Assembly (NCBI GenBank): GCA_019637395.1
Contig: JAHBVR010000002.1
Location: forward strand, 133,495 to 197,494
Direction: 5' to 3'
Origin: Vulcanimicrobiota bacterium
Lineage (GTDB): Bacteria > Vulcanimicrobiota > Xenobia > Xenobiales > JADMJV01
Length of the DNA stretch: 64,000 nucleotides
A model generated the notes under the pieces. The model made no database searches. It was not told the DNA's origin and saw only the letters and a program-made list of their open reading frames with translations. The translations under genes and the position numbers were made by a program. Shown piece by piece: positions 35,530 through 44,514 of this stretch. Each line of letters begins with the position of its first letter. Within the stretch, counting starts at the first letter, position 1.

Positions 35530-36207
35530 ATGACCACCAAAAAGCTTCGCTCTTTGCATCGTCAGATCGGCCTGGCGGCGTCTTTGTGGCTGGTAATTGC
35601 GGCGCTGACCACGCTAGTTCTGAATCATCGCAAGCTTTTCTTTCCTCCCTCTGCGCAAAGCAATGGACCCTACGGGCAGTATCTCCTCTCCCACGCTATT
35701 TGCGCCAGTCAGCCCGAGCTGGTGCTGGTCGGCACCGATGCGGGCGTCTTTACCAGCGAGAACGGGGGCAAGTCTTTCATCCAGGTCACTCTGCCGGTGG
35801 AAGCCAGCCAGGTGGTGGCGGTGGCTTTTCATCCCAACGAGCCCAGTCACTATTACGCGGTGCTGCGTCAGAAAGGCATCTTTTCCAGCCTGGACAGCGG
35901 CAAGCTTTGGACCAAGATCAATTTCCCCTCGCAAGCGCCTATCCAGAGCTTTCACGTCGGCTTTGACGGCACCATCTCGGTGCTCACCAATGAAGGCCTG
36001 CATCGCCGCGTCCAGGAAAACTGGTCGTTGATCCCGGCGGTTGCCCGCACGGACAGTTCTCAAAGAGACTTCCTGCGCATCGCTTACAACCTGCATGACG
36101 GCACCGCCTGGGGCCCGCTGGGGCTGTGGATCACGGACTTGCTTTCGCTCAGTATCCTGGGGCTGGTCTGCTCGGGAGTGGTGCTCTGGAAAAGACAGGC
36201 TGCATAA
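35530..36207 (+). CDS. Membrane protein with BNR/sortilin-like repeats between two helices
   Basis: This 225-residue protein has one membrane helix at about 13-32 (LHRQIGLAASLWLVIAALTT) and one near the C-terminus (WITDLLSLSILGLVCSGVVL). The ~165-residue extracytoplasmic part holds two BNR-type repeats (GVFTSENGGKSF and GIFSSLDSGKLWTKI), the Asp-box pattern of beta propellers. The N-terminal helix with its HRQIGL start and the C-terminal helix ending in LWKRQ resemble the PepSY-TM family frame. No enzyme activity is evident. It is monocistronic, 90 bp upstream of the EF-hand gene. Confidence 0.65.
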   Translation: MTTKKLRSLHRQIGLAASLWLVIAALTTLVLNHRKLFFPPSAQSNGPYGQYLLSHAICASQPELVLVGTDAGVFTSENGGKSFIQVTLPVEASQVVAVAFHPNEPSHYYAVLRQKGIFSSLDSGKLWTKINFPSQAPIQSFHVGFDGTISVLTNEGLHRRVQENWSLIPAVARTDSSQRDFLRIAYNLHDGTAWGPLGLWITDLLSLSILGLVCSGVVLWKRQAA

Positions 36208-36297
36208 GTTAACAGTTCGTTCATATTGCCGGCGTTTCGATGACCTTTTTACCACCTTGTTTCACTATTCTCAAAGGGAGGAAGCGAGGAAGAAAAA

Positions 36298-37221
36298 ATG
36301 GCTTACAGCAGTGCGATGAACTTGAATTCTATGGGAGGATACGCAGCCATCGGCGGCAACTACGGGGCTTTCCCCGTGAGCTATCCCTTCCAGAGTCAGC
36401 CGCTGTCGGCCGGCCCCGGCCAGATGTTGCAGATGTTGATGCAGTTGCTGCAGGCTTTCAACAGTCTCCAGAGCAGTTGGGCGCAAACGCTGGGCCACCC
36501 CGGCCAGCCTTCTCAGGCCTATGCACCCCAGCCGGTTCCTTTCCCCAGCGAGCCTTCGCCGCCAGCGTATCAGGCCCCGGCTCCCGCCTCCGCTTATGTC
36601 GCTCCTACCCCCGCGCCAGAGCCCGCCACCAACCTGGCCGTGGCCGTCAACCTGGAAGCCGCGGTAGCCACTCCCGAGCCGGTGGTCGAAGTCGCTGCAG
36701 GCGGTGACGGCGGTGATGGCGGCGGCGACGGCGGCGACCCGGTCATTCTCGACCTCAACGGTGATAACAAGCTCGACGTCACCGGCGCCAACGGCGGCAA
36801 AATCAACTTTAACCTTTTCGGCAACGGCACCAATGTGAAGACCGAATGGCTCAAAGCCGGCACGGAAGACGGCTTGCTCGTCTCCGATTTCAATGGGGAC
36901 GGCAAAATCGACAGCGGGCGCGAGTTGATGCGTACCACCGGCGTCAACGGCGAACAGGGCAAATACAAGGGCGGTTGGGATAAGCTCTCCCAGTTGTTCG
37001 ACAAGAATAAGGACGGCAAGGTGTCCGGCGATGAACTCAATGAGCTGAAGGTCTGGGTCGACAAAAACGGCGACGGCGTGAGCGACGAAGGAGAACTGCG
37101 TTCGGTCAAAGAGCTGGGAATCAGCAGCATCGACATTCCCACCGAAGGCGTGAAGAGCAACTTTACCATGAACGGCAAGCAACAGATGGCCGAAGATTAC
37201 GTCTTCGACCTGGCCAAGTAG
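36298..37221 (+). CDS. EF-hand calcium-binding protein with Ala/Pro-rich and Gly/Asp linkers
   Basis: The protein has 307 residues. The start ATG 36298 follows a purine-rich region with GGGAGG and GAGG. The first ~130 residues are low complexity (Pro/Ala/Tyr, then a GGDGGDGGGDGGD run). The C-terminal half holds at least four EF-hand-like calcium loops: DLNGDNKLDVTG, DFNGDGKIDSGRE, DKNKDGKVSGDE and DKNGDGVSDEGE. No signal peptide is visible, so if exported it would use a type I or another C-terminal signal system; the calcium loops near the C-terminus would suit that. It is followed 3 bases later by a helical protein with a TTG start. Confidence 0.8.
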   Translation: MAYSSAMNLNSMGGYAAIGGNYGAFPVSYPFQSQPLSAGPGQMLQMLMQLLQAFNSLQSSWAQTLGHPGQPSQAYAPQPVPFPSEPSPPAYQAPAPASAYVAPTPAPEPATNLAVAVNLEAAVATPEPVVEVAAGGDGGDGGGDGGDPVILDLNGDNKLDVTGANGGKINFNLFGNGTNVKTEWLKAGTEDGLLVSDFNGDGKIDSGRELMRTTGVNGEQGKYKGGWDKLSQLFDKNKDGKVSGDELNELKVWVDKNGDGVSDEGELRSVKELGISSIDIPTEGVKSNFTMNGKQQMAEDYVFDLAK

Positions 37222-37224
37222 CCT

Positions 37225-38322
37225 TTGCTGCTGTATCAGCCGATCGCTCTCTACTGGGAGCAGGGCCAACCCGAGCAGCGGGCGGCGGCTGAAGAGGCCT
37301 GCCGGTTGATCGCCGAATTTCAGACGAACTCAGGCGAGCCGGCTGCCCCGCCCGATTTGGAGCGCCCCTGCCAGTTGCCGGTGCTGCCGGCGCGGCCGGC
37401 CGACTTGTTGGAAGAAGTCCAGCTGCTGCTGGGGAAGGGAGCGCATAGCGCCCTTTCGGCGCGCTTTTCCGAGCTGCTGGCCTATTACCGGCAGTGGGTC
37501 GAGCGAGTCGATTCCTTTGGCCGCCGGTATCCGGGTCAAAAAGAGTTGCTGGCGGCGATCCAATTGGATCTGAGCGACTATCAGGAGGCGGTGGGTGCTC
37601 TGGTGGAGCAGGCCTGGGTGGAGGCCGCGCCCATGGTCAGCCGGGTGGCCCGGAATCTGGCATTGCGCCAGGCCTCCATGGAGAATGTGCGCCGCCAGGA
37701 GGGCTTCAGCCCGCTGGCCGAGCTGGACGAGCTGGCCTGGAATCTTCAGCGCGGCAAGGCGGACGGAACGGCCGCTTTGCACAGGTTGCGGGAGGCGCAG
37801 CTCCAGGTTGGCCAGCTGCTCGAGCAGGAGTTCCCCGACCCGCGCCTGCGGACTGAGTGGATCGATCTGTGGGCTCCGCTGGGCCGGGAGCTGGCTCAGC
37901 GTCTGGCCACTCCCGACCTTTCCCTGTTGGCCCGCCTGGAGGACTTCTTTCGGCGCCACGCTCACTGGCTCCAGAGGGCCCGGCAACGCCGCGACTTCAG
38001 CCGGCTTCCCTGGTGGCGGCAGCTCCGAGAGAAACTGGTGGGCTGGTTCGCCGGCCAGACCTTGCGGGAGTCCGTCGAATTCCAGGCGGCCCGCTGCTGG
38101 CTGCATCGGGATTTTTCCGAATGGCCCGAAGCGGATCGCGAGTTGCGCCTCCATTACAGCCGGCAGACCAGCCACTGGCTGGATCAAGTGGAAGCCTGCT
38201 TGGCCGGCTCGGCCCGCCAGCAAGTGGCCGAACTGCTGGCTTTCGGGGATCTGCACTATGACCGCTGGCTCTGGCTGGAGTCAGGCCTAGGACACCTGCG
38301 GGCACTTACGAACACAAAGTGA
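37225..38322 (+). CDS. Helical protein of unknown function, coupled to EF-hand gene
   Basis: I do not recognise this 365-residue protein. It starts at TTG 37225, three bases after the EF-hand gene's stop, so translation is probably coupled. It is rich in Leu, Glu, Arg and Trp, with long amphipathic helices (EAACRLIAEFQTNSG, LREAQLQVGQLLEQEF) and no membrane or signal segment. A C-terminal part has LHYSRQTSHWLDQVEACLAG. The composition resembles a cytosolic partner or chaperone. Its last codon overlaps the start of the small membrane protein gene (TGATG). Confidence 0.62.
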   Translation: MLLYQPIALYWEQGQPEQRAAAEEACRLIAEFQTNSGEPAAPPDLERPCQLPVLPARPADLLEEVQLLLGKGAHSALSARFSELLAYYRQWVERVDSFGRRYPGQKELLAAIQLDLSDYQEAVGALVEQAWVEAAPMVSRVARNLALRQASMENVRRQEGFSPLAELDELAWNLQRGKADGTAALHRLREAQLQVGQLLEQEFPDPRLRTEWIDLWAPLGRELAQRLATPDLSLLARLEDFFRRHAHWLQRARQRRDFSRLPWWRQLREKLVGWFAGQTLRESVEFQAARCWLHRDFSEWPEADRELRLHYSRQTSHWLDQVEACLAGSARQQVAELLAFGDLHYDRWLWLESGLGHLRALTNTK

Positions 38323-38645
38323 TGCCAAACAAAGCGAGAATGCTGGTGCTGGCGAGCTTGCTCACGCCGCTCTCCCTGTTGATCCCCTACAAAGGCCTGA
38401 AGTATGGCCTCGGGTGGGACATCAACTTCGGCTGGGTTGTCGCCTGCCTTATTTTCGGCAGTCCTCTCTTCTTGCTCCGTCTCTACAATGCCAGTGGGCG
38501 CTTCCAGCGCCAACTGGACGAACGGGAGCGAATCTTGAGTTCGATGTCCGCCGATGACGCTCAGGCCTGGCAACACGAAGAAACCCTGGGAATCCTTCTT
38601 TTCATTCCCATTATCGGAGCCATCGTCTATAAGATCTGCGCCTGA
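38322..38645 (+). CDS. Small membrane protein of unknown function
   Basis: The protein has 107 residues. ATG 38322 shares a base with the previous gene's TGA stop. It has a first helix (MLVLASLLTPLSLLIPY), a second (WVVACLIFGSPLFLL) and a third at the C-terminus (LGILLFIPIIGAIVY), with a charged coiled-coil-like segment (RQLDERERILSSMSADDA) between. I cannot name a family. As the third gene of the EF-hand cluster it may be a membrane anchor for that system. Confidence 0.6.
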   Translation: MPNKARMLVLASLLTPLSLLIPYKGLKYGLGWDINFGWVVACLIFGSPLFLLRLYNASGRFQRQLDERERILSSMSADDAQAWQHEETLGILLFIPIIGAIVYKICA

Positions 38646-38690
38646 GTATCGAAAAGGAGTCTTACCGAGAGCCGAGTATATGCCAGTGAT

Positions 38691-38945
38691 ATGCCTGGCG
38701 ATGAGAACAAATGGCGTGCTCGATTATTTACCAATGGTAAGTCGCAAGCTGTGCGACTGCCCAAGGCGCTCCGGTTTCAGACCGATGAGGTTCTCATGTG
38801 GAGAGAGGGAGACCGAATCATTCTGGAACCTGCTCCTAAAGATAGCTGGCCTGAGGGCTACCGGGAGGAATTGGACGAACTGGCTTCTCTTCTGGGTAAA
38901 GAGGAACCCATGAATCCGGCTTTCTTGGACCTGGACCTGGATTGA
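38691..38945 (+). CDS. vapB: VapB-type antitoxin (AbrB/SpoVT swapped-hairpin DNA binding)
   Basis: The protein has 84 residues. The N-terminal half has the MraZ/AbrB-like fold of VapB antitoxins: RARLFTNGKSQAVRLPKALRF, then VLMWREGDRIILEPA. The C-terminal half (about 50-84) is acidic and unstructured, as expected for the part that wraps and neutralises the toxin. Binding to its own promoter with the toxin is the known autoregulation of this family. The toxin gene overlaps its 3' end by 4 bases. Confidence 0.88.
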   Translation: MPGDENKWRARLFTNGKSQAVRLPKALRFQTDEVLMWREGDRIILEPAPKDSWPEGYREELDELASLLGKEEPMNPAFLDLDLD

Positions 38946-39331
38946 AGTATCTTCTTGACAGCAACGTTCTCATTCATGCTGTCAAAGGGGTCGGCGGCGT
39001 TCGGAAGCGGATGCTTGCGGAAAAACCCGGAGATTTGTTCATCTCGGTTATAACCCTGGCGGAGCTGCTTTACGGGACATACAGGAGTTCCGCCCCGGAG
39101 CAGGCGCGGCAGAGATGGCTCAAAGTGATAAAGCCGCTGGCGCTGCTGAGCTTTTCGGAAGAGTGCGCGCACTTTCACGCGCAGATTCGCTACGCTCTAA
39201 GGCATCGACCCATCGGGGAACGCGACCTTCTGATCGCATCCATTGCGTTGGGATACGGACTTCGTCTTGTTACCCACAATTCTGGCGAATTCGAGCGCGT
39301 GGCCGGCCTGAGCTGGGAAGACTGGTACTAG
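38942..39331 (+). CDS. vapC: VapC-type PIN-domain ribonuclease toxin
   Basis: The protein has 129 residues. A TTG start at 38942 overlaps the antitoxin stop. PIN acidic residues that bind the catalytic metal are present: Asp in LLDSNVLIHAV, Glu in LAELLYGTYRS and Asp in GERDLLIASIAL, then the conserved THNSGEFERVAGLSWEDW end. VapC toxins cleave tRNA or rRNA when the antitoxin is degraded. The gene looks intact. Directly downstream is a decayed gene region, a usual setting for such modules in variable DNA. Confidence 0.9.
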   Translation: MKYLLDSNVLIHAVKGVGGVRKRMLAEKPGDLFISVITLAELLYGTYRSSAPEQARQRWLKVIKPLALLSFSEECAHFHAQIRYALRHRPIGERDLLIASIALGYGLRLVTHNSGEFERVAGLSWEDWY

Positions 39332-39340
39332 AGGTTTGAC

Positions 39341-39959
39341 TTCGGGCTACGCCGAAATTCGGGCCCAATCTATCCCATCGTATGGTTGTTACTGGCCCTG
39401 TGCGCTCCTCTGAGCGCTGATCCGCTGAGCCTGCGCGGCCATCCCTACGAGGGTACCATCACCGGGCAGGGTGAAGAGATGATGCTCAGTCTGAAAGAAC
39501 TCTGCAGAATTTTTGGCCTGAAAATCACTCCGCTTCGCGGCGCTTTCCTGGTCGACACCCCAGAGGAAACCGCCGTTTCTTCCGGGCAGGTGCTGGTGCG
39601 CGGTCGCTGCAGCAGCCACCAGCCCTTCGTCAACCCCGGCCGGCCAGGTCTCCTAACGGGACGATCCTGTCGACCTGGTCGAATACAGCCACGGGAAAAG
39701 CAGACTGGTAGGATTTATCAAACGACGTCAGACGTTGAACGACCCTATCGTGTGGGTGATTCCGCCCAAGTATCAACGGGTGGGCACCTTCCGGTACGGT
39801 ATCTGCACTGCTCAGTTGCCGGATCGACACACGACTAGAAGCGATACTTTGACTCGTTCAGTTATCACGGCAAAATTTCGGTACCGATCGCGAGGGTGGA
39901 ACAAGGCAAGAAGTCCTTTGGGATAGACCCCCAGGGCAACGTTCACCCCGGGCCCTGAG
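39341..39959 (+). pseudogene. Decayed gene of unknown function with two frame changes
   Basis: Coding-like sequence runs through the gap between vapC and the convergent phosphatase but needs three frames. Up to about 39650 one frame gives a hydrophobic WLLLALCAPLSADP leader and then MMLSLKELCRIFGLKITP with GAFLVDTPEE, reminiscent of a stalk/copper-amine-oxidase-N-like repeat. From about 39657 a second frame reads DDPVDLVEYSHGKSRLVGF and VWVIPPKYQRVGTF. From about 39845 the first frame resumes with FDSFSYHGKISVPIARVEQG and ends at 39959. There is no start codon for a full leader. Two compensating frameshifts suggest a pseudogene, or sequencing errors. The 3' end overlaps the phosphatase gene by 17 bases. 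Confidence 0.45.
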
Positions 39960-40539
39960 GCCCAGGCTGGATGGCCTGAAGTAACTTCTTTTGTTCCGGC
40001 GTCAGTCCCACGCCCGGCCGGATCTGCTGAAGCCACTCCTCGCTCTTTCCCAGGTAAGCCAGCACAAAAGTGGCGCTACGTCCGTGCCCTAAGGCGCAGT
40101 GGACGTAGACGGGCCGGCCCATGCCATGGTGTTCTTTGAGGAAATCCACGCCGGCCTGCAACTGGGCCGCTGTCGGGGCGGTCTTGTCCAGGAGGGGAAG
40201 GTTCAGGTAGTCGAGCCGCCGGAATGCCACGGGCTCCGCGAATTCCGCGGTCAGGTCGAGGACAGCCGCTAACTCCAGCTCAGCGACCGCCCGGCGTGCG
40301 GCTCTTCCCCCCAAACGGCGGCCCAAATAGAGTCCGGGCGCCACCTCATGGTAGGGCGTCGCGCTGCTGGCCAGATAGGCGGCCAGATGGCTGAGCAGGT
40401 GGTAAGGCGCCAGCACCAGCGTGTGAACCCAGGAGAGGCGGCCGTCGGCATGCTTGCCGAACACGCCCGCGCTACGGCGGACATAGGCCAGGGCCACCAG
40501 GGCAAAGGAGAGGAGCATCCAGACCAGCGGTGCGTTCAT
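39943..40539 (-). CDS. Dual-specificity protein phosphatase family, membrane-anchored
   Basis: This 198-residue protein starts at ATG 40539 with an N-terminal helix (VWMLLSFALVALAYV) that would anchor it in the membrane. The DSP domain runs from about 60. The general acid Asp118 is in LPLLDKTAPT and the P-loop is HCALGHGR (Cys148, Arg154), the complete CX5R catalytic site. It would dephosphorylate phosphotyrosine/serine or a phospholipid head group (PTPMT1-like enzymes share this size). It follows the REC-BTAD regulator gene by 37 bases on the same strand. Confidence 0.85.
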   Translation of the reverse strand: MNAPLVWMLLSFALVALAYVRRSAGVFGKHADGRLSWVHTLVLAPYHLLSHLAAYLASSATPYHEVAPGLYLGRRLGGRAARRAVAELELAAVLDLTAEFAEPVAFRRLDYLNLPLLDKTAPTAAQLQAGVDFLKEHHGMGRPVYVHCALGHGRSATFVLAYLGKSEEWLQQIRPGVGLTPEQKKLLQAIQPGPQGPG

Positions 40540-40576
40540 AGCGATGGATACTTCGCCGGCGAGCACCCGGTTCAGT

Positions 40577-42841
40577 TTATAGCAACAGGCGAGCTTCGGT
40601 GTGCAGGCGCAACAGGTCCAGCGACGGCTCGACCTGCAATTCTCGGGCCAGCGCCTTGTGGGCTCGCTCGTAAAGCTTGATGGCCTCGATCGGACTATGC
40701 AGCTCCAGGTGAACGCGCATCATCAGGGCGTAGGCTTCCTGGCAACAGGCATCCAGTTCGAGAATGCGCTGGCCGAGTTCCAGGGCTTCGGCCAGGCCGA
40801 CTTCGGTCTTCTTCTGGAAGAGCAATTCGGCCAGCCGATAAAGGGCGCGTGTCATCTGCGCATCCAGTTGCTGGCGAGCTTCGACGGCCCAATCCAGGTA
40901 GCAGTTTTCCAGGAAGGGTCCGCGGTAAAGTTCCGCCGCCCGCCGTAGCGCGGCCAGGGCGGAGGTGGAATCGCCCTGCCGGTCGGCGCTTTCCCAGGAG
41001 CGCAGGCACGAACGCAGTTCCTCTACGTCGTGCCACCAGGGCAGGTCCCGATCCATGGCCAGGCCCTGGGGCTGACGGCAAACATAGGCGATCTCCCGAG
41101 TCAGGCCGGGGGGCTGGAGAGCTTTGCGCAGGATGGAGCGCACCGAATAAACGTTTTTACGGCCGCGCGAGCCTTCTTGCGGCCAGAAGATTTCGGCCAG
41201 AATGTCATCACTGACCACCCGCCCGCGTTCCCAGGCCAGATAAGTCAGCAACTGGCGGGCTTTCTGATTGCGCCGGAAAGAGGTTTCGGGCAGACGTGCC
41301 TGACCGTGGAAAATCTCTTGCAGGCCCATACTGAAGATGCGCAGAGTGGGCACGGCCCCGTCGCTCTCGCCCGGAGCCTGAAGTTGCTGGGCCGTCTGGC
41401 GAACCTGCTCGGAGGGGTGGCTCAACAGCAACTCCTGCACCTCGCGCGAAACGGGACTTTGCAGCAAGGTAAGCAAGGCGCGCGCCGATAGTTTTTCCGA
41501 CTTCACCAGTTCCAGCGCCAGAGTGGGCCGTTGCTGCAAGAGAATTTGCGTCAACTGGGGGGCCCGAGGTTCTTCGCTCTCCAACAGGCCGGGCACCAAC
41601 CAGGTCGCCGCCGCCAACAGGGAGTCGCCCGGATGTCCCAACTGAGCTGCCAGCGAGGGCCCGTGCAGCTCCCGGCCGGCCAGCCAGTCTCCGGCCAGAT
41701 GGGCCAACCCGGCCGGCCCGGCGAAGTCAAGCCGCTGATAAATCCCCTCCGCCTCGGTCAGCAAGGCGCCCGCTACTTTTGGATCCAGCCGGGCTAGCAG
41801 CAGGCCGGCTTGATAGGCGCTTTCCGCCAGGCTGACGGGCCCCAGGCTGCGACTGATGGACACCGCCTGCTGGCAATGAGTCATGACCTGGTCGGGGCGG
41901 CCCAGGCGCCCGGCCAGGTGGGCCAGTGCCAGACAGGCTTTGGCGCCTTCCGGGGAAGGCGGAGGAGCAGCCAGGCTCTGGTAAGCCTGGACCGCCGCCG
42001 CTAACTGGTCGCTCTGTTCCAACGCCAGCGCCAGGGCCAGGGTGGAACGACGCTTGCGCCCCGTTTGCCCGACCGGTCCCGCTTGCCCGCCTTCGATGGC
42101 CTGGAGCACGGCTGCCGGGGTGTGAGCCGAGGGCTGGCGGCCCTGGGCCAGCGCCTCGCTAGCCTCCAACAACTGGCTTTCCAACCCGTGGGGGCTTTGC
42201 AGAATCGAGAGCACCCGGGCCGGCAAGATCTGATCGAGTTCGCGGGGCAGGCCCAACCGGGCCAGGTTCGAGCACATGCTGGCCAGTTCCAAAGCCTGCG
42301 TGTCCGGTTCGTCCCAAGAGAAGTAGCCGGCCAGTTCGCGAGCTTTCTCGGCGGCCGGCAGCGCCCAGGGGCATTTTTGCTCGACGGCCGGACTGGCCGC
42401 GAAGCCGGCCAGCGACCAGCGCAAAAAACCCAGCAAACTGGCTTCGTGAGCCGCGGCCCGGCGCTTGTTTTGCACCTTCACCACCAGACGGTCGATGGCC
42501 GCCTGCAAATCCTCGACCGTGAAAGGCTTGAGCAGATATTCTCCCACACCCAGACGCAGGGCCCGCAAGGTATCGGTTTCACTGGCAAAACCGGTGATCA
42601 CCAGGGAGCAAACATCGGGGGACCATTCCTGCACTTTGGCCAGCGCCTGCAGCCCGTCCATGCCGGACATGCGAATATCGGTGACGATGATATCGAAGTC
42701 ATATTCCAGCGATAATTCGACCGCTTTGGAGCTGTCGCTGGTGGAGCGGACCGTAAAACCACAGTCGGTCAGGGCCTCCACCAGGGTGTTCAGCAGACCC
42801 AAATCGTCCTCTAAGACCAGAACCTGAATGTTCTCTTGCAA
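40577..42841 (-). CDS. Response regulator with SARP/BTAD transcription-activator domain
   Basis: The protein has 754 residues from TTG 42841. The receiver domain (1-125) has the acidic pair EDD at 11-13, phospho-acceptor Asp55 (VTDIRMSG), Thr83 and Lys105 (YLLKPF). A middle part (about 135-245) looks like a reduced HD-domain helix set. Next come TPR-like repeats (about 265-400). A winged-helix DNA-binding domain (LRIFSMGLQEIFHG, FRRNQKARQLLTYLAW, RGRKNVYSVRSILRKAL) and a bacterial transcriptional activation domain with TPR-like helices (QLDAQMTRALYRLAELLF) close the protein, as in AfsR/DnrI-type SARPs. It is divergent from the PRTase/PQQ fusion gene. The kinase encoded at 44515 may be its partner (inference). 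Confidence 0.87.
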   Translation of the reverse strand: MQENIQVLVLEDDLGLLNTLVEALTDCGFTVRSTSDSSKAVELSLEYDFDIIVTDIRMSGMDGLQALAKVQEWSPDVCSLVITGFASETDTLRALRLGVGEYLLKPFTVEDLQAAIDRLVVKVQNKRRAAAHEASLLGFLRWSLAGFAASPAVEQKCPWALPAAEKARELAGYFSWDEPDTQALELASMCSNLARLGLPRELDQILPARVLSILQSPHGLESQLLEASEALAQGRQPSAHTPAAVLQAIEGGQAGPVGQTGRKRRSTLALALALEQSDQLAAAVQAYQSLAAPPPSPEGAKACLALAHLAGRLGRPDQVMTHCQQAVSISRSLGPVSLAESAYQAGLLLARLDPKVAGALLTEAEGIYQRLDFAGPAGLAHLAGDWLAGRELHGPSLAAQLGHPGDSLLAAATWLVPGLLESEEPRAPQLTQILLQQRPTLALELVKSEKLSARALLTLLQSPVSREVQELLLSHPSEQVRQTAQQLQAPGESDGAVPTLRIFSMGLQEIFHGQARLPETSFRRNQKARQLLTYLAWERGRVVSDDILAEIFWPQEGSRGRKNVYSVRSILRKALQPPGLTREIAYVCRQPQGLAMDRDLPWWHDVEELRSCLRSWESADRQGDSTSALAALRRAAELYRGPFLENCYLDWAVEARQQLDAQMTRALYRLAELLFQKKTEVGLAEALELGQRILELDACCQEAYALMMRVHLELHSPIEAIKLYERAHKALARELQVEPSLDLLRLHTEARLLL

Positions 42842-42891
42842 CCGGGACGTGTTCCTGAGGATCGGCCCGATCCCTCCGCGAAGGGCCGGAC

Positions 42892-44454
42892 ATGGATTTG
42901 CTTCGCAGAGATCTGCTGCGCGTTGCCGTGAAGTGGGGAGAAGGCGTCAATCGTCAGGGAGAGCCCTACGGGTGGTTGATTGATTCCCGGGAATTTCTCC
43001 TGCAGGGGGACTATCTGGAAAGAGTCTGCGCCGAACTGGGCCCGCGCCTGGAGAGTTATCAAATCGACTCGCTGGCCGGTTATACCCTGGCCGCCCACCC
43101 GCTGGCGCTCGGTCTGCAAGCCTGGGCGGCCGCCCGGGGCCGGCGGCTGAACGTCAATCTCATCCGCCGGGAACCCAAGGCTGACGGGCTGCAGCGCCAG
43201 ATCGAAGGCCCGCCCATCCAGCCGGGGCAACGAGTGTTGCTGGTGGACGACCTGATCAACAGCGGTTCCACTCAGGTCAACGCGGTGCGGATCGTGCGTC
43301 AGGCCGGAGGGGTAGTGGCGGGAGTGGCCGTCGTCCTGGATTACGAGCGCAGCGGCGCGGCCTGGCTGCGCAGTCAGAACATCCCGGTGGAAAAACTCTT
43401 CACCCTGAGTCAACTCGGCATCCAGAAGCCCCAGGGTCTTCCGCAGCTCCAACCCTGCTGGCAGATCACCGGAGTGAACCGCGGAGAATACACGGCACCC
43501 AAGTCGTCCGCCTGTGTACGGCAAGACAGGCTCTGGATCGGCAGCGACCAGGGCGATTTGCTCTGTCTGAATCGACAGGGCCAGGAGCTCTGGCGCTTCG
43601 GCGCGCGGGACCGCCAACGCGGCATTCACGCCACTCCCTGTGAATGGCAGGGCCGAGTCTATTTCGGCGCCTACGACGGCTATCTTTATTGTCTGTGCGG
43701 CCAGTCCGGCCGCCTGCTCTGGGAGTTACGGGCCGGCCAGTGGATCGGAGCCTCGGCGCTGGTGGACGAGGGCAAACTCTTCGTGGGCGTCGAGTACGGC
43801 GAGATGGGCGGCAGCCTGATTGCGCTGGAGGCCATGACCGGCCGGCAACTTTGGGAAGCGCCGGCCGGCGACTACGTGCACAGCGGTGCTTGCCTGGCCG
43901 GGCCGGGAGTTTGTTTCGGCGCCAATGACGGCATTGTGCGCGCGGTCGAGCGCGCCAGCGGCAAGCTGCTGTGGAAATTTTACACGCAGGGACCGATCAA
44001 GAGCGACCTGGTCAGCGATGGCCGGCGCGTGCTGGTGGCCGGCGGCGACGGTGTGCTTTACTGCCTGGACGCCAGCAGCGGCCAGTTGCTCTGGCAACGC
44101 CGGCTCTCCCGCCAACTCTACTGCCGGCCGCTTTTGCTCGGAGAGCTGGTGCTGGCCGGCGGCGACGCCACCTGTCTGATCGCCACCCGCCTGCAAGACG
44201 GAGAAGTGGCCTGGGCCGCTCCTCTGGGTTCTTCGCTGGTGGGAGGAGCCTGTCTGGGGGCGGGCGGTCACATCTGGGCCACCGGCGTGGCGGGAACCAT
44301 CGGCTGCTTCAGCCAGGATGGGCAACCGCTGGCCTATTGGGAAACCGGCCAGCCGATCCGCAACCGTCCGGCCGGTGACTCCGATTTGACCTGTATCGCC
44401 GACATGGCCGGCAATCTCTACGCTTTTGACTCCAGCCGCCAAGCCACCAGTTGA
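42892..44454 (+). CDS. Fusion of an orotate-PRTase-like domain with a PQQ/BamB-type propeller
   Basis: The protein has 520 residues. Residues 1-175 form a type I phosphoribosyltransferase. The PRPP-binding motif RVLLVDDLINSGST is at about 114-127, and INLIRREPK-type catalytic loop residues (NLIRREPKADG, then EG) resemble orotate PRTase. From about 190 to the end there are repeats of the PQQ-quinoprotein/BamB propeller (GSDQGDLLCLNRQGQELWRF, GAYDGYLYCLCGQSGRLLWE, AGGDGVLYCLDASSGQLLW). The absence of a signal peptide makes the propeller cytoplasmic, unlike BamB. The substrate and role are unknown. ATG 42892 has AAGGG upstream, and the gene is divergent from the regulator. Confidence 0.85.
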   Translation: MDLLRRDLLRVAVKWGEGVNRQGEPYGWLIDSREFLLQGDYLERVCAELGPRLESYQIDSLAGYTLAAHPLALGLQAWAAARGRRLNVNLIRREPKADGLQRQIEGPPIQPGQRVLLVDDLINSGSTQVNAVRIVRQAGGVVAGVAVVLDYERSGAAWLRSQNIPVEKLFTLSQLGIQKPQGLPQLQPCWQITGVNRGEYTAPKSSACVRQDRLWIGSDQGDLLCLNRQGQELWRFGARDRQRGIHATPCEWQGRVYFGAYDGYLYCLCGQSGRLLWELRAGQWIGASALVDEGKLFVGVEYGEMGGSLIALEAMTGRQLWEAPAGDYVHSGACLAGPGVCFGANDGIVRAVERASGKLLWKFYTQGPIKSDLVSDGRRVLVAGGDGVLYCLDASSGQLLWQRRLSRQLYCRPLLLGELVLAGGDATCLIATRLQDGEVAWAAPLGSSLVGGACLGAGGHIWATGVAGTIGCFSQDGQPLAYWETGQPIRNRPAGDSDLTCIADMAGNLYAFDSSRQATS

Positions 44455-44514
44455 ACCGGGCCGGTCCGGGTGCCACCGGTGGTATGTGTTGCCGACCACG
44501 GATGGCGGCCCCCG

